From NCBI GenBank assembly GCA_025175895.1, contig CM045993.1:61508621-61572620 (forward strand): a stretch of 64,000 nucleotides of DNA, in the 5' to 3' direction. The notes below the pieces were generated by a model. It ran no database searches and was not told the DNA's origin. It saw only the letters and a program-made list of their open reading frames with translations. This document shows, in pieces, positions 1 to 10,439 of the stretch. Positions within the stretch are counted from its first letter, which is position 1, and each line of letters starts with the position of its first letter. This DNA is from Wurfbainia villosa. Taxonomy: Eukaryota; Streptophyta; Magnoliopsida; Zingiberales; Zingiberaceae. The position numbers and the translations under genes are program-made.

Positions 1-1003
1 AACACTATGATAAGTCAGCTTAGGCTTAGGTTTGTGACTCAAACCCTTCTTGCCCTTGGTTGACTTTTGTCTCTTAAGTCCTAAGTGTTGACTTTGACTT
101 CTTGACCCTATGGTTTGACCATTTGACCTTTGCATTTGATTTGTCAATTTTGCAAGGGTCTTTTCCAACTTCTCAAGCCTTGACCTCAAGGCTTGGTTCT
201 CCAATTCTAATTTCTCTAATTTTGTGACCTCAAGGCTTACCAAAATAATTTTGTGATCATTTTTGCCCTTCCTAGGCATGTGTATAGAATTCTTGAAGTT
301 AAAACCTAGGTGGTGTTCTATTTTCTTGATAGATTCCCTTGGTAAGGTTTTTTTAGGGATATTAGTCCCAAATTTCTCCTTATTTTCAAGGTGAATATTC
401 TTAGCTCCTAGGCAAAAATATTTATTGCTCCTAGCATGCTTTTCATGATAAATAGAAAGTGAATTGAAATTCCTAGCATGCTTTTGTCTATTAACTAAAA
501 TAAGAGCATTATTAAAATATACCTTAGGATTTGCCTTAGAAGCTCCCCGGACTTGTGATGCTCCCCTTTGCCCCTTCTTCTCCCCCTTCGGGCATTAACT
601 CCGGTAGTGTCCCGGTTGTCGGCTTTTGAAGCAAATCACTTGCTCCTTACTCTTGATTGTTGTGGGACCGACATCTTTGACCTTTTGTGCCGGTGGAGCT
701 TTCCTTACTCTCTTTGGGCACTTGCTCTTATAGTGCCCAATTTTCCTACACTCAAAGCAAATTATATGATTTTTGTTTAAAACCAAATTGCTTGAGTTAC
801 CTAGGGTGGTGGTGAGGTTTTCTTGAGCTTGCTCTTCCTCTCTACCGGATGTGGATGGCTCCTCTTGTTGCTCCGGTATTAAAGATGCTCTAATCCTCTC
901 CCCCTCAATCCTAGAGGTGGAGGTCTCCTCCAATTCTTCCTCTTCCTCTTCCACTGACCCGGAAGTTGACTCCTCACTTTCTTGTGAGGATGATGAAGCT
1001 TCC
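1..1003 (-). pseudogene. E1 gag, C-terminal part (zinc knuckles), broken
   Basis: Nucleocapsid and C-terminal part of a copia-type Gag, read right to left. From 1003 leftward there is a Glu/Ser-rich acidic linker, then a CCHC zinc knuckle (CFECRKIGHYKSKC, about 725-765). A second knuckle has lost its second Cys (CFKS instead of CFxC) and is followed by an in-frame TAA where E3 has Gln. The tail is basic and includes a coiled-coil-like segment (about 160-230) similar to E3 Gag. The frame runs off the window edge. The remaining part of the gene is at 16219-16609, on the other side of E2. Gag would package element RNA in cytoplasmic particles; this copy is dead. Confidence 0.8.
999..1003. repeat. 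E2 target-site duplication, left copy (cttcc)
   Basis: cttcc directly before the LTR terminus TGTTAGG. The matching copy is at 16219-16223. Confidence 0.9.
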
Positions 1004-1391
1004 TGTTAGGACCCTTGGAATGGCTAGAGGGGGGGGTGATTAGCCTTTCTTGTTTTCTACAAAAAATGTTAGCGGAAGCAATACAAAATATAAACACAAA
1101 TCAAGGCAAGAACAAAGCTAACACCCGATATACGTGGTTCGGAGATGACGCTCCTACTCCACGGTAATCCGTAAGGTGGATTAGCCCTAATCAACCTTCA
1201 CTAGAACCTCCTTTGGATGAACCAAGGTGGAGAAACCTTTCTTACAATGCTCTCCTCTTCTTTACAATGATGGATGATCAAGAACAAGGGAAGAGGAGGA
1301 TTTAAATCACTAAAAACACTTGGAAGGCTTGGTGAGCACGAGAGTATAGTTAGGAGCAAGAGCACTAGCTTCACCAAGCTCCCCATGGCCC

Positions 1392-1400
1392 CTTTTTATA
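1392..1400 (-). promoter_or_regulatory. TATA box of E2 3' LTR
   Basis: Reads TATAAAAAG on the minus strand, between the palindrome array and the LTR end. The copy in the 5' LTR, which would drive the element, is at 8385-8393. Confidence 0.6.
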
Positions 1401-1433
1401 GAAGAGGGGCTGTTTTTCCCGTTGGGCGTCGAT

Positions 1434-1747
1434 CAGTCGACTGATGCATACCATCAGTCGACTGCCGCCGAAGCCAACGGCTTCTGAAACGCGATCTCCG
1501 CGGAGATTCGTAGCCGCAATTTCCAACGGCCAGGTGATCAGTCGACTGATCCCTCCATCAGTCGACTGATGGGGTGATCAGTCGAGTGATCAAGGCAGCA
1601 GTCGAGTGAGACTGCATTCTGTGGCGATATTTCCCTTGATCAGTCGACTGATGCCCTTGGCAGTCGACTGATCGCAGCATCAGTCGACTGCTCTGACCAA
1701 GGCAGTCGACTGATGGTCAGGGTTTCATCCTGACTCAGTCGAACTGA
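1434..1747. repeat. CAGTCGACTG palindrome array in the E2 3' LTR
   Basis: Eight perfect CAGTCGACTG palindromes and three one-base variants (such as CAGTCGAGTG) at irregular spacing of about 13-60 bp. Each perfect copy contains a CpG and a SalI site. They lie just upstream of the TATA box of this LTR. Sirevirus LTRs are known to carry repeated palindromic motifs in this region; function here is unknown. Confidence 0.9.
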
Positions 1748-2232
1748 TACTCATCAAGTATGAGTAATTCATACTTGATTTTATACCCTAGACCTAGACT
1801 CAACCTTCTAGCTCCTCAATAAGCCTTGCGCCTTCAGGATCCCTCCGAGTCCGCGACTTGTTCATCCTTTGCGCTTTGCTTCCAAGAGCTTCCTTCGGTT
1901 TCGTCATGTCTTGGGTTGCCAAATGCTTGGACTTTACGCCGCCAAGACTACAAGCTTGGACTTATGCTGCCAAGACTTTACTTTGGACTTCCTTTGCCAA
2001 GGTTCACTTTGGACTTTATGCTGCCAAGACTACAAGCTTGGTCTTATGCCGCCAAGTCCATCCCTTGGACTTCCTTTGCCAAGATCATACTTGGACTTCC
2101 TTTTACCAAGTCTTCATCCTTGGATTTCCGCTACTTACACACATTCGTAATTAGATCACAAGATATTGCCTAACTTAGATGATTAGCCAAACATCAAAAC
2201 ATATAAATGCTTGGAGCATTGTTGCACCAACA

Positions 2233-3218
2233 ATCTCCCCCTTTTTGATGTTTGACAATCATTTAAGTTAGGTCTTTAAAGATACACACATAATCATCTA
2301 ACTTAAGCATTCCTTCTCCCCCTTTGACATACATCAAAAAGAGAAGGATGAAAGAATTAAGAATGTTGGATCTTGGACTAAGTTATTAGATTGAAATTAT
2401 GCTCCCCCATAATCCACGATAGGATGTATATTACATTTGAAGAAAAGCATAATCTAAAATTCAAAAGTTAAATCCTAACTTTTCACCAACAATGCTTTTG
2501 GGGATAAAAGGATAGAATTTATTGAAACTCCCCTAAAATCAGATTAAGCTAAAACTCGTTTATACGCAATATTATCATACTAGAGTGTTAGGACATCAAA
2601 TACATCAAATATTAGAAAATGGAGCTTATTATCAGAAAACAGTGTATCGATCGACGATATCAACTGATCGCTACGCTGAAATCGAAATTTCACCTTTTCA
2701 TCCCATTTTGAAATGCGGTAGAAATTCGAAATCTCTAAAAATCACGAAATTTTGCGTACATTTATGAAATCATACTTTATTAAGGAAAATAATTTGAAAA
2801 TATATGTTTTCCAGATTTCAAGATTGATACAAATTTGGAAACTTACAAAAGTTCTAAAGAATTTTCAAACTTTGTATCACTTTTGTGATTCACTTGAAAA
2901 CTGTTTTCCAAAATATAATGAACATAGTTTAAAATATATATGATTTGGAATTTCCAACCATGTTCTTAGAGCTATGTACTCATTACTTGAATACAAGCCT
3001 TCCCAATGGTTGGTCCATAAGGTATTTATGTCTCTAGGTGTGTCATTGGCTCATAGTAATGCATCATAACAAGCATGATGAGCCAAGTACACCTTCCCTA
3101 TCATCTCACATGGTTCTAAGTATCTCAATACAAAAATCAAGGTTTCTTAAGGCTTTTTGTGAGATGTATCAAGGTATAAAGATAACATATAAACATGGGA
3201 TCATGCAAACCTAGAATT
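2233..3218 (-). other. E2 3' non-coding region with polypurine tracts
   Basis: About 1 kb between the pol stop and the 3' LTR. The polypurine tract next to the LTR (2233-2246) reads AAAAAGGGGGAGAT on the minus strand. A second tract-like stretch lies at about 2313-2325. No coding potential recognised; short open frames here have no family resemblance. Confidence 0.75.
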
Positions 3219-6200
3219 TTACTCTACAAAGCACATACCAAGCTCTCTCCTTAAAGATGAAAATTCATTTTCGGGAAGAGCTTTGGTAAAGATATCGGCA
3301 AGGTTGGACTTAGATTCTACATAATTAAGTTCAATGTCCCCTCTTGCCACATGATCTCTTATGAAGTGATGTTTCACTTCAATGTGCTTGGTCCTAGAGT
3401 GATGTACCGGATTTTTGGTCAAGTTGATGGTACTCACATTATCACAATAAACTTTAATGTTAGAGTAGTGTAGCTCATAGTCCACAAGAGTATGCCTCAT
3501 CCAAAGTAATTGAGCTACACAACCACCCATAGCCACATATTCGGCTTCGGTGGTTGATAAAGCAACACAATGTTGCTTCCTACTACTTCAACTAACTAGG
3601 GAGGACCCAAGAAATTGACATCCACCACTAGTACTTTTCCTATCCAATTTGCACCCGGCATAATCGGAATCGGTATAACCAAGTAATTCAAATGACCTAG
3701 TCCTAGGATACCAAAGTCCTACATTTAGGGTGCCTTTAATATACCTTAATATTCTTTTGACGGCTACCAAATGTGATTCTTTGGCACAAGATTGGTATCT
3801 TGCACACATACCTACCGCAAATAAAATGTCGGGTCTACTAGCAGTTAGGTATAGTAAGCTACCAATCATACTCCTATAAAGTTTAAGATCAATTGATTTA
3901 CCTTCATGATCACTATCTATCCTAGTGCTAGTGGCCATAGGAGTGGTTACAATTTTGGCATTTTCCAAACCAAATTTCTTGATCATTTCATTTGCATATT
4001 TGGTTTGATAAATATGAATACTCTCATTGGTTTGTTTGACTTGTAAGCCTAGGAAAAAGGTAAGCTCTCCAACCAAACTCATTTCAAATTCATTTTCCAT
4101 ATTTTTTATAAAGTCTTGAAGAAGATCATCATTTGTTGACCCAAAGATGATATCATCAACATATACTTGGGCTATGAATATATCTTTTAACGTTGACTTT
4201 ATAAACAAAGTTTGATCTACTTGGCCTCTTCTAAAATCTTTAGAAATTAAGAAGGATGACAATCTTTCATACCATGCCCGGGGAGCTTGTTTTAACCCAT
4301 ATAATGCTTTCCTAAGCTTACATACATGATTTGGATAATCTATGTTCTCAAATCTGGGTGGTTGCTCTATATATACTTCCTCCTTAATAAAACCATTTAA
4401 GAATGCCGATTTAACATCCATTTGGTAAAGTTTAAATCCCATGTAGGAAGCATACCCTAAGAGAATCCTAATAGATTCTAACCTTGCAACCGGGGCATAA
4501 GTCTCATCATAGTCAAGCCCCTCAACTTGATTGAATCCCCTAGCAACCAACCTAGCTTTATTTCTAGTGATATTTCCTTGATCATCTAGCTTATTCCTAA
4601 AGACCCATCTTGTAGTAATTATGGTGCTATCATTGGGTCTAGGTACTAATTCCCACACTTGACTTCTCTCAAATTGAGCCAATTCATCTTGCATTACCAA
4701 AATCCAATCCGGATCATGTAATGCATCATTGATCGATTTGGGCTCAATTTGTGAGATAAGAGCAACTTGACTAGTAGGAGGTCTATGAAATGACCTAGTT
4801 CTTACTCCTTGAGATAGATCTCCTACTACTTGGTCAAGTGGATGATCTTGATGAATTCTTAGGTTTCTAGAAGGGGTTTCAATTTGATCATTGTTATCTT
4901 CCACCCTTCTTTCATCATCGGAGTCTCCTCTTCCTCCCCCTTGATCATTACCCCTAATGGTCAAATTTTGAAGTTTTTGGGTAATGTCTTGATTATTGTC
5001 ATTAATATCCTTATCAATAGAGGACTTTCTAGGGTAGGTACTAGTAGTTTCATCAATTTGAACATTTGAAGACTCTCAATCCTTTGGTTCTCTTATTGTA
5101 GACTCTATACTTTCTACTTGTGGATGAGTATCCAACTAGGATTCCCTCATCCGCTTTGATTCATTCTTCCCTAAGTTATCTTTGGTGTTTAGAATATAAA
5201 CTTTACATCCAAAGACTTTGAAATAATGAATTGTGGGTATAGTCCCATTCCATAATTCAAATGGTGTTTTTCCTAAAAACCTATGGATTTGAACCCTATT
5301 TTGGATATAGCAAGCGGTATTAACCGCTTCCGCCCACAAGTAGCTAGGTAGAGAATATGCATTAAGCATAGTCCTAGCCGCCTCTTGTATGGCACGATTT
5401 CTCCTTTCCACCACCCCATTTTGTTGGGGTGTTCTAGGACAAGAGAACTCATGCTTGTACCCTTGCTCTAAACAAAATTGTGAAAATTTTAGATTTTCAA
5501 ATTCACCACCATGATCACTACGGATCCGGTTGATTTTGAGACTCTTTTCATTTTCAACCCTTTTACTAAATCCTATGATTATTTCTAAGGTATCATCCTT
5601 ATGTTTCATAAAATAGACCCAAGTATACCTAGAAAAGTCATCTACTATAACCAAACAATATTTATTACCATTTAAAGATGGAGTACTATGACAATCAAAT
5701 AAGTCAAGATGCAATAATTCTAATGGTAAAGAGGTATTGGTTAGGGTTTTACCTTTGTGTGATGCCTTTGTTTGTTTTCCTTCTTGGCATGCATCACACA
5801 ATTTGTTCTTGACATACTTGATCTTTGGTAGCCCTTTGACCAACTCCATCTTGGCTACCTTGGCTATGTTTTTCATGTTGATATGCCCCAATCTTCTATG
5901 CCATAGCCAACTTTCCTCTTCTTTTGCAACAAAACACTTAGTAGAAATGTTAGAAGCATATGAAAGATCAACATAATAGATGTTTGATTTCCTATATCCA
6001 ACTAACATACAATCATTTAATTCCTTGTGTCTAATCATGCATTTAGAGGATTCAAAAACAACATGATAGTTTGCATCACAAAGTTGACTAACACTTAATA
6101 AATTAAATTTCATATTTTCAACTAGCAATACTTTGTGAATAACAATTTTAGAGGATACCTCAATTGTACCTCTACCTAATATCTTGAGTTTTCCACTATT

Positions 6201-6299
6201 CCCAAAAGACACCGCTCCCTTCTTCACATATTTAATTGTGGAGAACTTGCTCACATCCCCGGTCATATGTGTTGAGCAACCGCTATCCACAATCCACAT
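3219..6299 (-). pseudogene. E2 pol (protease-integrase-reverse transcriptase-RNase H), defective
   Basis: Copia polyprotein read right to left. Protease starts near 6297 with DSGCSTHMTGD (active-site DSG). Next is the integrase zinc region (WHRRLGH...CDAC, about 5800-5890) and the core with LDLFD, IVDDFSRY and SDHGGEFEN. The reverse transcriptase (4964-3588) is open for 458 codons and keeps YVDD (about 4150-4165); RNase H follows with STTEAEY at the 3' end. Breaks: a one-base deletion near 5150, a compensating shift near 5080, and TGA at 3588-3590 where related copies have Trp in SLVSW. An in-frame stop (6315-6317) separates it from gag; it could be a natural gag/pol boundary or a mutation. 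Known role: copies element RNA into cDNA and integrates it. Confidence 0.92.
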
Positions 6300-6314
6300 A
6301 CCTCGCTCTCCTAC

Positions 6315-7939
6315 CTAAATCACATGAAAAACACAAGCTTTTGGTACCCAAACATTTGGACCGGTAACATTAAGTAAAAACTTCTTAGGTACCCAAGCTT
6401 TCTTAACCTTACCCTTAATGGTTGTTTTCCTATTAATTAATGAAATATAAGCAACTTCTTTTTCTTTTGGCTTATATCCTAACCCGGCCTTGTTATAAAC
6501 CGCTCTTTGTCTACTAAGAATCATATCAAGACACTTTGAGCCATTTGAAAATTTTTCTAAACATGCTTTCAAGTCACTAACCTCATCCTTAAGTTTGTCA
6601 TTTTCTTCCCTAAGCATGCAAGAGTCAATATGTGAAGGCTTTTCATTCCTAATGGCCTTTAGTTCTACCTTCATGCTCTTAACCTTAGATTTTGACTTAT
6701 CTAGAGCTTCTTTAATATAAGCAATTGATTTATAGAGAAGCATAACCTTGGGAGAATTCATTACCTCATCGTCACTAGATGACGATTCATCACTTGAAGA
6801 GTCTTCTTGACTTGATGTGCCAGAATCATCTTCTAATGCCATGAGTGCCACATGGCGTGTGATGTGGCAAAGCTCATCATCGGATGAAGAGTCTTCAACA
6901 CTTGGTGTGTCCCATGTGGTTTGAGCCACCATGGCCTCCTTCTTCTTCTTTTCCTTCTTGTCCTTCATTTTCTTTTCCTTTTCCTCCTTCTTCTTTAGCT
7001 CCGGGCAATTCGGCTTTATATGCCCCTTCTTATTGCAAGCATGGAAAATCACATTATTGCTAAAACTTGAATTACCATTAAATTTATCTTTTGAGGAATG
7101 AGACCCCTTCCTTGCTTCTCTATTCTTGAACTCTCTTGACTTTCTATAAAGCTTCTTGACGAAATTTGCCATTTCACTAGATGAGTCCCCATCGCTACTT
7201 GACTCATCCTCCGACTCGGATGATGATGATGCTTCTTTTCTTTCCTTCTTCTTCTTTTCTTTCTTGTCCTTCTTTTCAACAAATAGAGCTAAACCCTTTT
7301 CCTTAGAGGACATGTTAGTTTTTCATGTAATTCAAACTCACAAAATAATTCATCAATTTTAATTTGAGATAAATCCCTAGTTACCTTAATGGCATCAACT
7401 ATTGAAGTCCATAAAGAATTTCTAGGAAATGCTTGTAAAATATACCTTACCAAATCCCGGTTGTCAACTCGCTCACCTATGATATGGAGTCCGTTTACAA
7501 TTTCCTTGAACCTTCCATGCATTTGACTTATGGTTTCATGCATCTTCATTTGGAAGGCTTGAAGTTGTCCAATTAATAGGTCCTTCTTGGCCCTCTTTGA
7601 TTCCTTGGAACCTTCATTTAGCTCAATGAGTTTTTCCCATAGCTCCTTGGCGGATTCAAAGGGCCCCACCTTGTTGAGTTGCTCCATTGTGACGCCGCAT
7701 TGGATGGTGAGGACGGCCTTTGCATTTGATTCAAATTTCTTGTTTATTTCTCTTGTCTAATCCTTGCTTGGAATAGGATGTCCATGTTCATCCACCGGTT
7801 CCTCGAAGCCATCTACAACACTATGCCAAATTTTAATATTGCTCATAAGATAGTACTTCATCCTACCTTTCCAATACGCAAAATGACTCCCATCGAAAAG
7901 CGGTGGCTTGGCGATGCTATATCCCTCTTGAAGAGCCAT
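6315..7939 (-). pseudogene. E2 gag, defective
   Basis: Copia Gag starting at Met 7939, just inside the PBS. The N-terminal part has the YWKGRMKYYL core of the plant retrotransposon Gag domain, continued in a UBN2-like region (7687-7289). The 3' part (7313-6315) has a Lys/Ser-rich acidic stretch and one CCHC knuckle (CHACNKKGHIKPNC), and ends in VWVPK like other Sirevirus Gags. Two breaks: TAG at 7757-7759, probably from Trp, and a one-base loss in an A-run near 7328 that moves the frame. Start and domain order are clear; the protein cannot be made in full. Confidence 0.88.
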
Positions 7940-7979
7940 TGATGTCTTGGTTGATGGTGAGATCTTCCAAGCTATCCGG

Positions 7980-7991
7980 GCTCTGATACCA
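7980..7991 (-). other. E2 primer-binding site
   Basis: Reads TGGTATCAGAGC on the minus strand, two bases inside the 5' LTR. It is complementary to the 3' end of plant initiator tRNA-Met, the usual copia primer. Confidence 0.93.
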
Positions 7992-7993
7992 CT

Positions 7994-8697
7994 TGTTAGG
8001 ACCCTTGGAATGGCTAGAGGGGGGGGGGGTGATTAGCCTTTCTTGTTTTCTACAAAAAATGTTAGCGGAAGCAATACAAAATATAAACACAAATCAAGGC
8101 AAGAACAAAGCTAACACCCGATGTACGTGGTTCGGAGATGACGCTCCTACTCCACGGCAATCCGTAAGGTGGATTAGCCCTAATCAACCTTCACTAGAAC
8201 CTCCTTTGGATGAACCAAGGTGGAGAAACCTTTCTTACAATGCTCTCCTCTTCTTTACAATGATGGATGATCAAGAACAAGAGAAGAGGAGGATTTAAAT
8301 CACTAAAAACACTTGGAAGGCTTGGTGAGAACGAGAGTATAGTTAGGAGCAAGAGAACTAGCTTCACCAAGCTCCCCATGGCCCCTTTTTATAGAAGAGG
8401 AGCTGTTTTTCCCGTTGGGAGTCGATCAGTCGACTGATGCATACCATCAGTCGACTACCGCCGAAGCCAACGGCTTCTGAAACGTAATCTCCGCGGAGAT
8501 TCGTGAGTCATTTCCAACGACCGGTGATCGGTGACCGATCCTCCATCGATCGGGATGGGGTGATCGATCAGTGATCAAGGCGGCATCGAGTGAGGCGCGC
8601 ATTCGTGCAATATTTCCCTTGATCGTCGGTGATGCCCTTAGCGATCGGTGATCGCGATCATCGATCGCTATGACCAAGGCTCGGTGATGGTCAGGGT
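7994..8697 (-). repeat. E2 5' LTR, promoter-distal part (left of E3)
   Basis: First 704 bp of the E2 5' LTR as seen on the plus strand; it continues at 15672 after E3. It contains the TATA box (8385-8393) and a palindrome region that is intact at 8432-8456 but strongly altered from about 8495 to 8690. The last five bases (agggt, 8693-8697) are the E3 target site. Confidence 0.92.
8385..8393 (-). promoter_or_regulatory. TATA box of E2 5' LTR
   Basis: TATAAAAAG on the minus strand. It is now separated from the U3 start by the 7-kb insertion E3, so the promoter is split. Confidence 0.6.
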
Positions 8698-8912
8698 TGT
8701 TGGTGCAATCGGCCCAGGTCACGATTGACCAGGACTCGAGTTTGACTCGAGTGATGTTTTGATGTTTGACAAAGTATGTTTGACATAGGATTGACATTGA
8801 TGTTGGACATTGATGTCGGTTAATATGTTGGGGAGATTGTTTATACAATCGATCCAGGTTATAATTGACTTGATGGTTGACCAGGGTTGACCATGTGATT
8901 ATGGGAAAGTCC

Positions 8913-9330
8913 AAGCATGGGTCTTGGCAAGGTAAAGTCCAAGTCATGGGTACTTGGCATGGAAAGTCCAAGTGGGACACTTGGCAATTGGGAAAGTCCA
9001 AGTCTTGAGCACTTGGCATGAGAAGTCCAAGCATGGGTCTTGGCAAATGGGAAGTCCAAGCATGGGTCTTGGCAAATGGAAAGTCCAAGCATGGGTCTTG
9101 GCATGGAAAGTCCAACATGGGTTGGCAAGGGAAAGTCCAAGCATGGGTCTTGGCAAATGGAAAGTCCAAGCATGGGTCTTGGCATGGAAAGTCCAACATG
9201 GGTTGGCAAGGGAAAGTCCAAGCTTGAGTCTTGGCATTTGGGAAGTCCAAGGAGATTGATATTGGCGGCGTAAAGTCCAAGCGGAGTCTTGGCAGCGTAA
9301 GTCCAATGTGCCTTGGCGGTGTAGACACCG
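8913..9330 (+). repeat. Tandem GTCCAAG/TTGGC repeats in the E3 5' LTR U3
   Basis: Roughly 15 imperfect units of about 25-32 bp built on AAAGTCCAAG...TTGGCA. Because the unit keeps several frames open, this stretch produces apparent long ORFs on both strands. They are not genes. Confidence 0.85.
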
Positions 9331-9864
9331 TTAGCATGACATAGCCGATGGAAGCACCTGGAAGCTAGCGCGATGGATGAACAAGTCATGGATGACTTGG
9401 AGGGATCTGAGAGGCGTGAGGCTGATGGAGGTGGCTAGAAGGTTTAGTTCTAGGCTAAGGGTGGTCTAGCAAGTATGGGGGCACCATACTTGGGTTAAAA
9501 CCTCATTCTTGAGGTTGGTTGGCGATCGACCGCATTATGGCGGTTCATTGCCGAGTCGACTCGAGTTCGACCGCCGTTTGAAAGCTTTAAGCTCGATACG
9601 ACCGCTCGCATGGAGAGCGATCGAGACTCGGCAACGATCGCTAAGGGATGGCGATCATTGCCGATCACGGCCGAGTTGCGAAAGCTCAGATCGCCCGTAG
9701 CCGACCGCGACTACGGGCGTTAGCAGTCGACAGCCAATGTTGGCAGTCGACAGGTGAGAGTCCCGTTGGAACTTGTCCAACGTGGATTGAGCCGTTGTCT
9801 CACATCTGATGTTAGGGTGGTGATTTATGGCGATCGTGCCAGGTGGAAATCCAGCCCGACGCGA

Positions 9865-9873
9865 GATAAAAGG
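9865..9873 (+). promoter_or_regulatory. Probable TATA box of E3 5' LTR
   Basis: GATAAAAGG, present at the same place in the 3' LTR (15159-15167) and just after the palindrome region. It is the best TATA candidate of this LTR. Confidence 0.5.
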
Positions 9874-10373
9874 AAGCTGTTCGTGGAGATTGCGGCATCA
9901 GTTCTTGGGGAGCTTTCTTGAGGTGATTTGAAGGCGATTTACAGGTGCATTTCAGGGCCCTTCAACCTCATCCAAGCAACCAACAAGCAAAGCGCTCAAA
10001 CCCTAGTTTTGTAAAGTGTTCTTTACATTTCCTTTGTATTTGCTTGTATTTCCTTAGATTATTGTTGTAATCTTGTGTACGAGGTTTCTCCGCCTCCGAC
10101 TTGTTGTCGAGAAGGAGTTTATTGATTAGTGATTGCATTGGCGTCGCTAGAGCTCGTTAGAGCTCGATCCGTGGAGTAGGAACCGTTACGGTTCCGAACC
10201 ACGTTATATGCTTGTGTTGTGTTTGTGTTTGTGATTGTATTTCGTTATTGCTTTTATCGTTTCTATTCCGCTGCACATAAGAGTTTTTGTAGACACAAAC
10301 ACGATCGATTTCCATCATCGTACGGTATCACGCTATTCACCCCCCCTCTAGCGGGCATTCAATTCCCAACAAG

Positions 10374-10385
10374 TGGTATCAGAGC
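10374..10385 (+). other. E3 primer-binding site
   Basis: TGGTATCAGAGC, two bases after the 5' LTR end. Complementary to the initiator tRNA-Met 3' end. Confidence 0.94.
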
Positions 10386-10439
10386 CTGGTGGCTCTTCAA
10401 CGGATTAACAACCGGGAGCAAGACGCTAGAGGGTAAAAG

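Larger units (their letters stand above)
1004..2232 (-). repeat. E2 3' LTR
   Basis: 1229 bp with TG...CA ends on the minus strand (starts at 2232, ends at 1004). U3 holds degenerate CTTGGACTT...GCCAAGA repeats (1925-2120) and the palindrome array (1434-1747). A TATA box, TATAAAAAG on the minus strand, lies at 1392-1400. A G-rich box near the end (1025-1042) resembles the conserved box of the other LTRs here. Confidence 0.92.
8698..10371 (+). repeat. E3 5' LTR
   Basis: 1674 bp, TG...CA. U3 carries an array of AAGTCCAAGCATGGGTCTTGG-like units (8913-9330), then a palindrome region (about 9510-9790) that differs greatly from the 3' LTR. A TATA-like GATAAAAGG lies at 9865-9873, and the box CTATTCACCCCCCCTCTAG at 10333-10351. 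It is about 100 bp longer than the 3' LTR because it has extra repeat units and extra sequence in the palindrome region. Confidence 0.93.

Noticed and set aside
1434..1747. CRISPR-like repeat array
   Set aside because: The repeat is a 10-bp palindrome with irregular spacing in a plant LTR; no cas genes and wrong kind of genome.
1826..2173. Overlapping plus-strand ORFs of 93-115 codons
   Set aside because: Several frames open at once over the CTTGGACTT repeats of the E2 LTR; the same ORFs recur at 15810-16159. LTR repeat sequence, not genes.
7980..7991. Possible tRNA gene because of the tRNA-like 3' sequence
   Set aside because: Only the 12-base primer complement is present; no cloverleaf in the flanks. 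It is a primer-binding site, as at 10374 and 54492.
8447..9389. Long ORFs up to 296 codons on both strands
   Set aside because: Produced by GTCCAAG repeats in the E3 LTR U3; copies at 14118-14775. No domain.
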